Below, in pieces: positions 8,020-16,422 of a stretch of 45,072 bases of DNA; positions within the stretch are counted from its first letter, which is position 1; every line of letters starts with the position of its first letter. The notes under the pieces are model-generated. The model saw nothing but the letters and a program-made list of their open reading frames with translations, was not told the origin of the DNA and did not search any database. The DNA is from Comamonadaceae bacterium (GTDB lineage Bacteria > Pseudomonadota > Gammaproteobacteria > Burkholderiales > Burkholderiaceae_C). Where the stretch lies: the NCBI GenBank assembly GCA_947381325.1, contig CANCUP010000004.1:1-45072 (forward strand). Reading direction: 5' to 3'. Position numbers and translations under genes: made by a program.

Positions 8020-9088
8020 CCAAGGCCACCGACTTGACCTGCGCCCACACCGCTTGCCCGACGCTCAGACCCAGCTCGTGGACGGCCCGTGCGGTGACCC
8101 GTGCCACCAGCACCGAGGGGCCGCAAGCCACGCGCACCAAGACCTGTGAGGGGTGGTGGTCTGGCGTGATCGACAGCACCACGCCCGGCACATGGTTTTG
8201 AATGCTGGTGCCGGTGGCAGGGTGCACGTTGATGCTCACGTCACGCGCCAACACACGCAAGCGCACCCGCGTGCCCACGGCCAGACCGCTGTCGCGTAGC
8301 CACATGAAACCACCGTCAAAAGCCACTTGCGCCAAATGCCAGGTGGCATCCAAGGCCTGCACCTGGGCGTCCAGCAAAGCACCCACATCATCACCCAGCA
8401 TCAGCGACGCATCACGGCCAGCGAGCACCTCCGCCACGGGCCCCACCGCCTGCACGCGACCTTGGTGCATCAACAACACGGTGTCAGCCAAGCGCGCCAC
8501 TTCGTCCATGGCGTGGGTGACATACAACATGGGCAGCTGCAACTCGTCGCGCAGCTTTTCCAACCACGGCAAGATCTCTTGTCGTCTGGCAGCATCCAGC
8601 GCAGCCAAGGGTTCATCCAGCAACAGCAAGGCAGGCTGCGTCGCCAAAGCACGGGCCATGGCCACACGCTGACGCTCACCGCCTGAGAGTTGTTGCACAC
8701 GGCGCTTGAGCAAACCGCCAATGCCCAGCAATTCAATGGTGGCGTCCAGGGTGTGCTGCTGACCCGCGCTGCGGCGCAAGCCAAAGCTCAGGTTGCCCTG
8801 CACGTCCAAATGGTCAAACAAGCTGGCTTCTTGGAACACATAGCCCAGGGGGCGTTGGTGGATGGGCCAACAAATGCCTTGGGCATCGTCTTGCCACACC
8901 TGGCCGGCCAAGGCGACTCGACCCCGCGCTTGGGGCTCAAGCCCAGCCACCGCACGCAGCACACTGGTTTTGCCCGAGCCCGACACACCATAGAGCGCCG
9001 TGATGCCGTGCGCAGGCAAATGAACATCCACATCGAGCGAAAAATCAGCCCGTGGCAATTGCACGCGCACATGCAGTTGTGCACTCAT
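8012..9088 (-). CDS. modC: Molybdate ABC transporter ATP-binding protein
   Basis: The protein has 358 residues from [17 protein letters not shown]; the longer ORF-track start reads back through modB in another frame. Walker A is GVSGSGKTS, the ABC signature [15 protein letters not shown] and Walker [13 protein letters not shown]. The C-terminal 70 residues ([21 protein letters not shown] onward) form the TOBE/Mop oxyanion-binding domain typical of ModC. It powers import of molybdate through ModB. The start overlaps the modB stop by 4 nt (ATGA), so the two are translationally coupled. Molybdenum is needed for the xanthine dehydrogenase encoded about 9 kb away. Confidence 0.93.
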   Translation of the reverse strand: MSAQLHVRVQLPRADFSLDVDVHLPAHGITALYGVSGSGKTSVLRAVAGLEPQARGRVALAGQVWQDDAQGICWPIHQRPLGYVFQEASLFDHLDVQGNLSFGLRRSAGQQHTLDATIELLGIGGLLKRRVQQLSGGERQRVAMARALATQPALLLLDEPLAALDAARRQEILPWLEKLRDELQLPMLYVTHAMDEVARLADTVLLMHQGRVQAVGPVAEVLAGRDASLMLGDDVGALLDAQVQALDATWHLAQVAFDGGFMWLRDSGLAVGTRVRLRVLARDVSINVHPATGTSIQNHVPGVVLSITPDHHPSQVLVRVACGPSVLVARVTARAVHELGLSVGQAVWAQVKSVALVK

Positions 9089-9774
9089 GGTGTCACCCGA
9101 CTGCCGCGTTGGTTGAACCACGCCACGGCCATCAACACCGCAAACGAGAACACCAGCATGAGCCCCGCCAGACTGTGCGCTTGGTCGTACTGCATGGCTT
9201 CCACATGGCCATAGATTTGCGTGGAAACCACGCGGGTTGCGTCGGGGATGTTGCCGCCAATCATCAGCACCACGCCAAATTCGCCCACCGTGTGGGCAAA
9301 GCTCAGAATGGCTGCCGTCACAAAGCCCGGGCGCGCCAGAGGCACGGCCACGCTGAAGAACGCATCCCACGGGCTGGCACGCAGCGTGGCCGCCACCTCC
9401 ATCGGTCTGGGTCCGATGGCCTCGAACGCATGCTGCAAAGGCTGAACCGCAAACGGCAAGGAATAAATCACCGAGCCCAACAACAAGCCCGTGAAGCTAA
9501 AGGCCAAGCTGCCCCACCCCGCCCACTGCGTGAACTGCCCCACCGGCCCATGGGGCCCCAAAGCCACCAGCAAATAAAAACCCAGCACCGTGGGCGGCAA
9601 CACCAAAGGCAGGGCCACCACCGCGCTCACGGGCGTGCGCCAGGCTGAGCGGGTGCGCGCCAGCCACCACGCCAATGGCGTGGCCAACAACAGCAACAAC
9701 AGCGTGGTGGCCGAGGCCAGCTGCAATGTCAGCCACACGGCTTTGTAATCGTCGGGGGAGAAATTCATGGCCAT
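9085..9774 (-). CDS. modB: Molybdate ABC transporter permease
   Basis: The protein has 229 residues starting at [18 protein letters not shown] prefer the ATG at 9774 because GAGG lies 8 nt upstream; 9768 is the alternative. There are about five membrane segments, beginning with [35 protein letters not shown] and the cytoplasmic EAA loop [25 protein letters not shown] are characteristic of ModB. It forms the membrane channel with ModC and receives molybdate from ModA. It starts 19 nt after the modA stop and overlaps modC by 4 nt. Confidence 0.93.
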   Translation of the reverse strand: MAMNFSPDDYKAVWLTLQLASATTLLLLLLATPLAWWLARTRSAWRTPVSAVVALPLVLPPTVLGFYLLVALGPHGPVGQFTQWAGWGSLAFSFTGLLLGSVIYSLPFAVQPLQHAFEAIGPRPMEVAATLRASPWDAFFSVAVPLARPGFVTAAILSFAHTVGEFGVVLMIGGNIPDATRVVSTQIYGHVEAMQYDQAHSLAGLMLVFSFAVLMAVAWFNQRGSRVTP

Positions 9775-9793
9775 GTTTTCAACCTCATCCGCT

Positions 9794-10558
9794 TCAGACC
9801 TCGTACCCATGCGCGCGCAGGATGGCCTTGGCGCGCTCACCCTTCAAATACGCCATCAAAGCCAGCGCGGCGGCTTGGTCTTTGCCCTTGGTCAGCAGCA
9901 ACGCATCTTGGCGCAGCGGTTCATGCAGATGCTGTGGCACAACCCACGCTGAGCCTTGGCTCACGCGGCCATCCACCCACACCTGCGACCAGGCCACAAA
10001 ACCGAGCAGCGCGTTTTCAGTGGCGACAAATTGGTAGGTCTGCGCGATGTTCTCGCCCTGCACCACATGGCTTTGCCAACGCGGCCACACGCCCAACTGG
10101 GTCAAGGTTTGCAAGGCAGCAGCACCATAGGGTGCCAACCTCGGATCGGCCAAGGCCAGCTTGATGTGGGGCTGCTGCGACAAGGGACCAAGCAAAACAC
10201 GGCCCTGATCGTCCACCACGCCCACCTGTTTGCTCCACAAGGCCAAGCGTCCGGTGGCATAGGTGAACGCAGAGCCTGCTTGGCCCAATCCTTCGGCCAC
10301 CAGCTTGGCAGGCGTTTCGTCGTCAGCCGCCAGCAGCACCTGAAACGGCGCACCGTGTTTGATTTGGGCGTAGAACTTACCCGTGGCACCAAAGGCCAGC
10401 AATGCGGTGTGCCCCGTGTCTTGGGTGAACGCTTGTGCAATTTTTTGCATCGGGGCGCTCAAGTTGGCCGCCACGGCCACGTTGACTTCGCCTGCATGAA
10501 CAAGCGCCAGAGACCCATACAGAAAAACTGCCAAGACGGCACGTTGCCACAAGCGCAT
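9794..10558 (-). CDS. modA: Molybdate-binding periplasmic protein
   Basis: A 254-residue protein. The signal peptide [17 protein letters not shown] is followed by [22 protein letters not shown], the standard ModA N-terminus. [31 protein letters not shown] contains the oxyanion-contact Ser/Thr/Ala region. [12 protein letters not shown] and [24 protein letters not shown] complete the family pattern. It binds molybdate or tungstate for ModBC. The ATG at 10558 shares its first base with the vapC stop codon (TGATG); a GTG directly before it is the ORF-track start. The ribosome site must therefore lie inside vapC, so translation of modA is probably coupled to the toxin gene. Confidence 0.93.
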   Translation of the reverse strand: MRLWQRAVLAVFLYGSLALVHAGEVNVAVAANLSAPMQKIAQAFTQDTGHTALLAFGATGKFYAQIKHGAPFQVLLAADDETPAKLVAEGLGQAGSAFTYATGRLALWSKQVGVVDDQGRVLLGPLSQQPHIKLALADPRLAPYGAAALQTLTQLGVWPRWQSHVVQGENIAQTYQFVATENALLGFVAWSQVWVDGRVSQGSAWVVPQHLHEPLRQDALLLTKGKDQAAALALMAYLKGERAKAILRAHGYEV

Positions 10559-10962
10559 CACTTCATCTCCGGCGTCACCAAGCGAACGCTTGGAAAGTGA
10601 CTTTGGTAGCGCTGCGCGTCTCGGGTGAGCACGGGCAATCGGGCCACCGCTGCATGCGCGCCAATGAAAAAATCAGCCAGCACATGGCTTTGTTGTTCAC
10701 CACGGCGACGGTACTGTACAAGCGCTTTGCCCGCCAAAAACAAGGCGGGCTTGGGAACTTCGACCACGGGCAACACCATGTCGGCCAGCACGCGGTCCAG
10801 GGCTTCGACGCTTGAAAACGTCAACGACAGCTCGGCATAAATGATCGGGTTGATGATCAGGCGATGGATCTGCGACTGGGCACGCAACTGAGCGATGGAC
10901 CAGTCCACCCACTCTGGGTCGTTTTGCAACACGTCGACCAAGACGTTGGTATCGACCAGCAT
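10558..10962 (-). CDS. vapC: PIN-domain endoribonuclease toxin of a VapBC pair
   Basis: A 134-residue single-domain PIN protein. Expected acidic metal-binding residues are visible: Asp4 in MLVDTNVLVD, the Glu in IIYAELS and the Asp in VLADFFIGAHA, plus a C-terminal TRDAQRY. VapC toxins are Mg-dependent RNases, often acting on initiator tRNA or rRNA, and are neutralised by VapB. The gene abuts the stop of vapB (TGA ATG) and shares one base with the modA start, so toxin, antitoxin and molybdate uptake genes form one continuous unit. All the catalytic residues seem present, so I see no sign of decay. Confidence 0.9.
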   Translation of the reverse strand: MLVDTNVLVDVLQNDPEWVDWSIAQLRAQSQIHRLIINPIIYAELSLTFSSVEALDRVLADMVLPVVEVPKPALFLAGKALVQYRRRGEQQSHVLADFFIGAHAAVARLPVLTRDAQRYQSHFPSVRLVTPEMK

Positions 10963-11202
10963 TCAGGCGTCGCCGCGCAACAAAGCCATCAGGTCTTGGG
11001 TGCGCCAAGCCACATCGGCTTTGCCACGAGCCGCTTCGAAACGGTCAAGCTTGCGTTTGTTTTCTTGCGGGGCCTTGTGCAACACCACCTCGCCATCGCG
11101 GTTGACGGCAAAGTCGACCAAGCTGCCAGGTTGCAAATTCAGCGCATCGCGAATTTGCTTAGGAATGGTGACTTGGCCTTTGACGGTCAGGGTGGTGGAC
11201 AT
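10963..11202 (-). CDS. vapB: AbrB/MazE-type antitoxin of the VapBC pair
   Basis: A 79-residue protein. Residues 3-45 (TTLTVKGQVTIPKQIRDALNLQPG) form the swapped-hairpin AbrB DNA-binding domain. The tail RKLDRFEAARGKADVAWRTQDLMALLRG is the likely toxin-wrapping segment. It neutralises VapC and represses its own promoter. GGAG lies 8 nt before the ATG, and a strong palindrome is centred 29 nt upstream. It is the first gene of the vapB-vapC-modABC run. Confidence 0.9.
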   Translation of the reverse strand: MSTTLTVKGQVTIPKQIRDALNLQPGSLVDFAVNRDGEVVLHKAPQENKRKLDRFEAARGKADVAWRTQDLMALLRGDA

Positions 11203-11212
11203 GGACGTTGCT

Positions 11213-11249
11213 CCAAAGTGTTACCGAATTCTACAGAGTAATACTTTGG
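11213..11249. promoter_or_regulatory. Predicted VapB(C) operator/promoter of vapBC-modABC
   Basis: CCAAAGTGTTAC and GTAATACTTTGG form 12-bp inverted arms with one mismatch, separated by 13 nt. Overlapping it, the octamer ATTCTACA occurs twice with a 24-bp period (11229-11236 and 11253-11260). Both features lie in the AT-rich gap just before the vapB ribosome site, where AbrB-type antitoxins bind for conditional autoregulation. No convincing -35/-10 pair with standard spacing was found. Confidence 0.65.
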
Positions 11250-11307
11250 CCCATTCTACAAAAAGAAGACCCGCTATGAAACGGTCAAGAGCCAGCCCAG
11301 ACCCAAC

Positions 11308-12522
11308 TCATTCAGTCTTGGCACCCGCCTCGTACCAACGCTTGATCAAGCCGCGCTCGTCTTCGGTGATGCCGGTGGCGTTGTTCATGGGCATCACCCG
11401 CAAGACCACGGCTTGTTGGTAAATGTTGAGGGCGTGTTGTTTGACGCCCTCGGCGCTGTCAAAGCGCACGTTTTTCATTTGCACCTGAGCGCCGTGGCAC
11501 ATGTGACATCGCTGTTCAAACACCTGGTTCACCTGGGCAAATGTCACGGGCGCAGAAGCGGCCGCGCTGGCGGTGTTGGCAGGCGCTGGACGCAACCAGA
11601 CAATCACGCCCAACAGCACCACCACACCGGCAACGGCAAAAGGCAAGGGGTTGCCGGCGCGGCCCAAGTGGTAGGCGTGGCGTTGCACAAAGAACTGACG
11701 AATCAAGGCCCCCGCCAACATCATGAGCACCAACACCACCCAGTGGTATTCGTGGGTGTACAAGAAGCTGTAGTGGTTGCTCAACATGGCAAAGATGACC
11801 GGCAGGGTGAAATAGGTGTTGTGCACGCTGCGTTGCTTGCCGCGCTTGCCGTGCATGGCCAACTCTCGGGGGTCCATCGCCACACCCGAAGTCATGGCGG
11901 CCACCACCTTGCGTTGGCCGGGGATGATCCAAAAGAACACGTTGGCGCTCATGGCGGTGGCGATCATGGCGCCCACCAGCAAGAAGGCTGCACGACCTGC
12001 AAACAAGTGACAGGCAGCCCAAGCCGCAAAGGCCACCACCGCCATCATGATGGCGCCCACGATGCGCTCACCGTTTTCGCGGAAACCAAACACACGGCTG
12101 ACCGCGTCGTAGACCACCCAAAACAGCACCAAAAAGCTCAGGGCAGCGGTGATGGCTTGTGCGGGCGACCAATCCATCAAGGACTTGTCGATCAAAAAGG
12201 TGCCGGCATTCCAGAGGTAAAGCACGGTGAACAGCGAGAAGCCGGTCAACCAGGTGGTGTAGGCCTCCCAGTAAAACCAATGCAGCTTGGTGTGGATTTT
12301 CTTCGGGGCCACCATGTACTTTTGGGGGTTGTAAAAACCTCCGCCGTGCACCGCCCACATGGCGCCGTCCACGCCTTTTTCCAACAAATCAGGCGAGTTC
12401 GGCTTGATCAGGTTGTTGTCGAGAAACACAAAGTAAAACGAGGAACCAATCCATGCGATGGCCGTGATCACATGCACCCAACGCAGCAGCAGGTTGGCCC
12501 AATCCAGTAAATACGCGTCCAT
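11308..12522 (-). CDS. puuD: Membrane urate hydroxylase with C-terminal cytochrome c domain
   Basis: A 404-residue protein. Residues 1-300 are a multi-pass membrane domain of the DUF989/Urate_ox_N type, beginning LLDWANLLLRWVHVITAIAWIGSSFYF and including AVHGGGFYNPQKYMVAPKK. Residues about 325-404 are a cytochrome c domain with one heme site, CHMCH, and a later Met (VVLRVMPMNN) as candidate sixth ligand. PuuD oxidises urate to 5-hydroxyisourate without making H2O2 and passes electrons to the respiratory chain. It is the urate step of the pathway completed by uraH, the uraD domain and puuE in this window, and no soluble uricase is seen. An AGTGTATACAA palindrome lies about 135 nt upstream of the start. 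Confidence 0.93.
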   Translation of the reverse strand: MDAYLLDWANLLLRWVHVITAIAWIGSSFYFVFLDNNLIKPNSPDLLEKGVDGAMWAVHGGGFYNPQKYMVAPKKIHTKLHWFYWEAYTTWLTGFSLFTVLYLWNAGTFLIDKSLMDWSPAQAITAALSFLVLFWVVYDAVSRVFGFRENGERIVGAIMMAVVAFAAWAACHLFAGRAAFLLVGAMIATAMSANVFFWIIPGQRKVVAAMTSGVAMDPRELAMHGKRGKQRSVHNTYFTLPVIFAMLSNHYSFLYTHEYHWVVLVLMMLAGALIRQFFVQRHAYHLGRAGNPLPFAVAGVVVLLGVIVWLRPAPANTASAAASAPVTFAQVNQVFEQRCHMCHGAQVQMKNVRFDSAEGVKQHALNIYQQAVVLRVMPMNNATGITEDERGLIKRWYEAGAKTE

Positions 12523-12653
12523 GTCACCCCAGTCAATGGCGAGAAAGGATCATTCACCACCGCGGGCACTGTGAATGACGCAAGGGTCGCGAACAAGAGG
12601 CCTGCAGGTGTGGCACATGCGTCAGCCCTGCTCCGCTGCGACAGGTGACACGA

Positions 12654-12665
12654 AGTGTATACAAT
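12654..12665. promoter_or_regulatory. GTATAC-core palindrome upstream of puuD (putative GntR site)
   Basis: AAGTGTATACAATT contains the perfect 8-bp palindrome TGTATACA with AA/TT flanks. The same AGTGTATACA decamer occurs between uraH and the gntR gene. The surrounding gap (12523-12731) has no ORF and should hold the puuD promoter; I see no clear terminator in it. Confidence 0.5.
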
Positions 12666-12731
12666 TTTTGTCGCCAAGCCAAGCCCAAACGGGCGGGTAT
12701 TGGCCGGGTTCAGCCCCAGGACGTCACGCCA

Positions 12732-13463
12732 TCAAGCCGCAGGGGCTACCGACGCGCCTTGAATGCTGTGGCGCTGGAGGGCTTGTGCCACAAAGCCACT
12801 TTGCTTCATGTCTTCCACATAGGCGCTCAATACCGCCAAAGCTTCAGCACTGCGGCTCTTGGGCAAGCCCATGGCCTGCTGAATCACCATGAAGCGACCG
12901 GGCAACAAACGCACCCCGGGCACACGCAGCGCATCGGCTTCGAGTTGTTGTTTGACGCCTGCGGCCACTTCGCAGCCTTGCGACACAAAGGTGTCCACCA
13001 CCGTGGGCGAGGTGGCTGCGCGGACCAGGGTGGCGTGTTTCAGCTCTCGTGTGAGGTACAGGTCATAGGCACTGCCCTTGCCCACCACCACCCTCCGGCC
13101 TGCGGTGTCGACCTCGTCGTTGCTTTGGATGGCCGACGTCTCAGGCACCATGTAGCTGCCTTCGATCAACACATAGGGCGCCGTGAAGTGGATGCCGGCA
13201 CCGCGCACGGGATCGACCGCGAAGAAACCAAAGTCGGCTTGCTCGTTGGTCACGGCGTCCACCGACTTGCCTGCGGCGTCAAACACCACGAGTTCAAGGG
13301 GCAAGTCCAGGTACTTGGCAAAGCCACGTGCCAAGTCGACAGACACGCCAAAGGGTTGCCCGTCTGCGCCCGCTTTGGCCAAGATGGGGTTACCCAGGTT
13401 GATGGAAGCGCGCAAGACGCCGGTGGGTGCAAATTCGGCAAGCAAAGCGGGGGTGTGGGACAT
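12732..13463 (-). CDS. Family-3 (amino-acid type) solute-binding domain protein lacking a signal peptide
   Basis: A 243-residue protein with the SBP_bac_3 fold: TGVLRASINLGNPILAK, PFGVSVDLARGFAKYLDLPLELVVFD and EQADFGFFAVDPVRGAGIHFTAPYV. These proteins normally capture amino acids in the periplasm for ABC transporters. Here the start MSHTPALLAEFAPTG gives no hydrophobic leader and no upstream in-frame extension is evident, so it may be cytoplasmic, perhaps an enzyme or sensor using the same fold. No permease or ATPase gene is adjacent. It follows the MBL hydrolase gene by about 40 nt on the same strand, within the xdh-to-puuD run. Confidence 0.78.
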   Translation of the reverse strand: MSHTPALLAEFAPTGVLRASINLGNPILAKAGADGQPFGVSVDLARGFAKYLDLPLELVVFDAAGKSVDAVTNEQADFGFFAVDPVRGAGIHFTAPYVLIEGSYMVPETSAIQSNDEVDTAGRRVVVGKGSAYDLYLTRELKHATLVRAATSPTVVDTFVSQGCEVAAGVKQQLEADALRVPGVRLLPGRFMVIQQAMGLPKSRSAEALAVLSAYVEDMKQSGFVAQALQRHSIQGASVAPAA

Positions 13464-13501
13464 GGTGGTGAGGACAGTGAAAGAAAGAAGTCAGGCAGCG
13501 C

Positions 13502-14287
13502 TCAACGCGCCACCAAGTCGGTGAACAAACCGGTGCCCGCATTGGCGCACAAGTCGATGGTGGTGGACTGCTCAAGCGTCTCGGAAAACCAAGCAGCAAT
13601 AGAAGCTTCACGCTGGCCGATGTATTGCGGCTCACCCGAAGCGTCGAGCACCATGGTGAGGTCGTGACCGGGGATGAGCAGTGTGCCGGGCTTGGCACGC
13701 CAGCAATCCCAAATGAGGTTCAGGGTGCGGATGCTGTCGGCCATGTCGTCGCTGTCGGCGACGCTGCGCGACAGCAACTCGGCGCGGTTCTTGGCCGCGT
13801 CCCCCGTGAAGACAATCGGCACCTGGTTGCCCTGCAACACAAAAATCAAATGCCCGGGGGTGTGACCCGGGGCTGCCAAGGCTTCAAAGCCGGGCAAGAA
13901 CGCATCGCCCGCTTGGATGCGTTGGACGCGTGGCGACTGGCACAACTCGCGCACATACAACTCGGGCAAGGGGTTGAAGCCTGCGGGTTCACTGGCCGCC
14001 CAGCTGAGCTCGGCGTCGCCAATCCACACCGTGGCGTTGGGGAACAGGGTGAAGTTGACCGCATGGTCGTAGTGCGCGTGGGTGAGCACCACATCGGTCA
14101 CGTCTTGCGCACGCACGCCATGGGCTTGCAGTTGTTTGGCCAAAGGCTTGCGCACGCCAAAGGCGCCCACATCCAACAAGATCACACGGCCTTCGCCGCG
14201 CAACAGGGTGATGGTGCTCCAACCCAAGCCACCGTGACACACGGCACGGCCGGGAAAGCCTTGAATCAACACATCGACTTGGTACAT
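13502..14287 (-). CDS. Metallo-beta-lactamase-fold hydrolase
   Basis: A 261-residue protein. The zinc-binding signature is THAHYDHAVNF (HxHxDH), followed by the third-site His in APGHTPGHL and the bridging Asp in VFTGDAAKN, with a final His in IPGHDLTM. GGAG lies 6 nt before the ATG. MBL hydrolases of this layout include lactonases, thioesterases and amide or cyclic-imide hydrolases. The position among purine genes suggests a role on a ring-opened intermediate or an associated amide, but sequence alone does not show this. Confidence 0.85.
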   Translation of the reverse strand: MYQVDVLIQGFPGRAVCHGGLGWSTITLLRGEGRVILLDVGAFGVRKPLAKQLQAHGVRAQDVTDVVLTHAHYDHAVNFTLFPNATVWIGDAELSWAASEPAGFNPLPELYVRELCQSPRVQRIQAGDAFLPGFEALAAPGHTPGHLIFVLQGNQVPIVFTGDAAKNRAELLSRSVADSDDMADSIRTLNLIWDCWRAKPGTLLIPGHDLTMVLDASGEPQYIGQREASIAAWFSETLEQSTTIDLCANAGTGLFTDLVAR

Positions 14288-14296
14288 CCCGCGCTC

Positions 14297-15265
14297 CTAC
14301 TCGGGCTTGATGCCCGCGTCCTTGATCAACTTGCCGTACAAGGCCAGGTCAGATTTGACCAAGCGCGCAAACTCGGCGGGCGAGCTGGCGATGATGTCGT
14401 TGCCGCCCTCCTCCACCAAGCGACGACCGGCCTCCATGGACTTGCTGGCTTTGACAATCTCTTGGTGCAGACGTGCCACGATGGCGGGGTCGGTCTTGGC
14501 CGGGGCAAACACCCCTTGGAACTGGGTGATGTTGAAACCCGAATACCCCAGCTCTTGCAAGGTGGGCACCTGCGGCATGCTGGCAGCGCGCTTGGGGCCC
14601 GACACCGCAAAGGCACGCAGCTTGCCCGCTTTGACCATCGGGCCGGCAGTCACCACCGGCTCGAAGGTGAAGGTGAGCTGCCCGCCCAGCAGGTCGGCCA
14701 AGGCAGGCGCAGCGCCCTTGTAGGGCACATGGGTCATTTGGGTGCCCGTGAGTTGGCTGAGCAATTCACCCGCCAAGTGCCCGCCACCGCCAATGCCTGT
14801 GGAGCCGTAGCTGACTTCTTTGGGTTTGGCTTTGGCCAGGGCCACCAAATCGCGCATGTTTTGGATCGGCGACGCGGCAGGCACAGCCACCGCATATTGG
14901 TAGCTGGTGATTTGGCTCACAGGCACCAAGTCGTTGACGGCGTCGTAAGGCACTTTGGCGTAAAGCACAGGGTTGACCACGATGGGGCCGCTGGCTGTGA
15001 GCAACAAGGTGTAACCATCGGGCGCAGCCTTGGCCACCAAGTCGGTGCCCAGCATGCCGTTGGCACCGGGCTTGTTGTCGATGATGACCGACTGGCCCAG
15101 ACTCTCTGACATGCGCTGGCCAATCACCCGCGCCGTGATGTCGGCGGCGCCCCCTGCCACGTAGGGCACGACCAAGCGAATCGGCTTGTTGGGGTAGTCG
15201 GATTGCGCCTGAACGGCAGCGGTCAGGGCGAACAGCGATGCCAGCAGAGGAAGGAAGCGTCTCAT
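14297..15265 (-). CDS. Bug-family (TctC-like) periplasmic solute-binding protein
   Basis: The protein has 322 residues from MRRFLPLLASLFALTAAVQAQS, a normal signal peptide; GGAG lies about 6 nt before this ATG, whereas the ORF-track start 19 residues earlier has no leader logic. The mature part opens with DYPNKPIRLVVPYVAGGAADITAR and carries THVPYKGAAPALADLLGGQ, both Bug hallmarks. The ligand is probably a carboxylate or carboxamide and no TctAB membrane genes are nearby. It sits between the AllD-like dehydrogenase and the MBL hydrolase on the same strand with short gaps, so all three are likely cotranscribed. Confidence 0.88.
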   Translation of the reverse strand: MRRFLPLLASLFALTAAVQAQSDYPNKPIRLVVPYVAGGAADITARVIGQRMSESLGQSVIIDNKPGANGMLGTDLVAKAAPDGYTLLLTASGPIVVNPVLYAKVPYDAVNDLVPVSQITSYQYAVAVPAASPIQNMRDLVALAKAKPKEVSYGSTGIGGGGHLAGELLSQLTGTQMTHVPYKGAAPALADLLGGQLTFTFEPVVTAGPMVKAGKLRAFAVSGPKRAASMPQVPTLQELGYSGFNITQFQGVFAPAKTDPAIVARLHQEIVKASKSMEAGRRLVEEGGNDIIASSPAEFARLVKSDLALYGKLIKDAGIKPE

Positions 15266-15318
15266 GGGTATCTCCAAAGGTTTCTTATTGGGTGGCTTGG
15301 TGTCAGTGCCTTGGCAGC

Positions 15319-16368
15319 TCAAGGCGCCACAGCTGCGTGCTTGTGGAGCAAGGCCAGCACGGCCGGGTCGAGCACCACGCCTTCGCGGCGTTGGCGTTCC
15401 ATTTTGGCCAGTTCAATTTGACCGGGCACCAGCACGGGTTTGTCGGCCTCGACCGGTGGGCTCCCCAGCAAGATGGCGGCAAAGTCGCTCATGCGCTCAG
15501 CCAACCATTGGCTGGAACCCAAACGCTGCGTATCGATCAAGATGAAGAAGTGGCCCAGGTTCTGCGGCTCGTCGGGGGCATCGACCCACGACTTCACATG
15601 CGTTAAGTAGGCGGCGTTGGAGAGCAGACCGGCCAACAAATCCACCAGCAGGGCCAGGCCATAGCCCTTGTGCCCACCCACCGGTTGCAAGAAGCCGTCC
15701 AGCGCAGCCTTGGGGTCGGTGGTGGCGCGGCCATCCTTGTCGGTGGCCCAGGTGTCGGGGATCGACTCGCCACGCTTGAAGGCATTGCGAATCTTGGCCC
15801 GCGCCACCACGCTCATGGCCATGTCGAGCAAAAAGGGTTGACCGCCTGGGTGCGGCACGCCAAAGCCAATCGGGCTGTTGCCCAAGCGCGCATCGCTGCC
15901 ACCCCACGGTGCAATGGTGGTGGTGGCGTTGCTGCCGATGATGCTGGCAAAGCCCGCTTCCGCCGCGATCAGTGAATACGGCGAGATGGGGCCAAAGTGG
16001 TTGCTGCCGCGTGCAAATGCAATGCCCACGCCGCATTCGCGCGCGACTTCCATGGCAGCGTTGAGTGAGCGCATGCCCACCACCGGACCCACGCCGTTGT
16101 CACCGTCCACCCGCACCATGGCAGGGGCCACACGCTCAACGGTGATGCGTGGCTCGGCCTTGATGCCTTTGAGCAGCAAGCGCTCGCCATACGACTCCAC
16201 GCGGCTCAGGCCATGGGTGGACAGACCAAACAAATCGGCCATCACCAAGACGCGGGCGACATCCTGAGCGTCGGCCAGGGGCAAGCCCAGGCCCTGGAAA
16301 GCACGGGTACCGAGGGTGGTGAGCTCGGCTTCGGTCAACGGTTGCGAGTTTTTATTTTGTTCGGTCAT
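15319..16368 (-). CDS. Malate/L-lactate dehydrogenase-family (Ldh2) enzyme, candidate ureidoglycolate dehydrogenase
   Basis: A 349-residue NAD(P)-dependent 2-hydroxyacid dehydrogenase of the type-2 malate/lactate family. Family blocks seen: VLVMADLFGLSTHGLSRVE, GVGIAFARGSNHFGPISPYS, NATTTIAPWGG, and PVGGHKGYGLALLVDLLAG. AllD, which oxidises ureidoglycolate to oxalurate, belongs here, as do malate, lactate and 2,3-diketogulonate enzymes. The position directly downstream of xdhC in a purine-degradation run favours AllD or another hydroxyacid made from allantoate breakdown, but substrate specificity is inferred from context only. It begins about 54 nt after the xdhC stop. Confidence 0.8.
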   Translation of the reverse strand: MTEQNKNSQPLTEAELTTLGTRAFQGLGLPLADAQDVARVLVMADLFGLSTHGLSRVESYGERLLLKGIKAEPRITVERVAPAMVRVDGDNGVGPVVGMRSLNAAMEVARECGVGIAFARGSNHFGPISPYSLIAAEAGFASIIGSNATTTIAPWGGSDARLGNSPIGFGVPHPGGQPFLLDMAMSVVARAKIRNAFKRGESIPDTWATDKDGRATTDPKAALDGFLQPVGGHKGYGLALLVDLLAGLLSNAAYLTHVKSWVDAPDEPQNLGHFFILIDTQRLGSSQWLAERMSDFAAILLGSPPVEADKPVLVPGQIELAKMERQRREGVVLDPAVLALLHKHAAVAP

Positions 16369-16422
16369 GGAAACACCTTTGTTGCATTGGCGCGCATTAT
16401 GGGTGGCCCCGGGCCTGGCGAA

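Noticed and set aside
9089-9370. N-terminal extension of the modC ORF
   Set aside because: It reads out of frame through modB. The family start MSAQLHVRV overlaps the modB stop by ATGA.
13625-15109. Plus-strand ORF of 494 residues
   Set aside because: Antisense shadow of the MBL hydrolase and Bug genes, whose motifs, signal peptide and ribosome sites are convincing on the minus strand.
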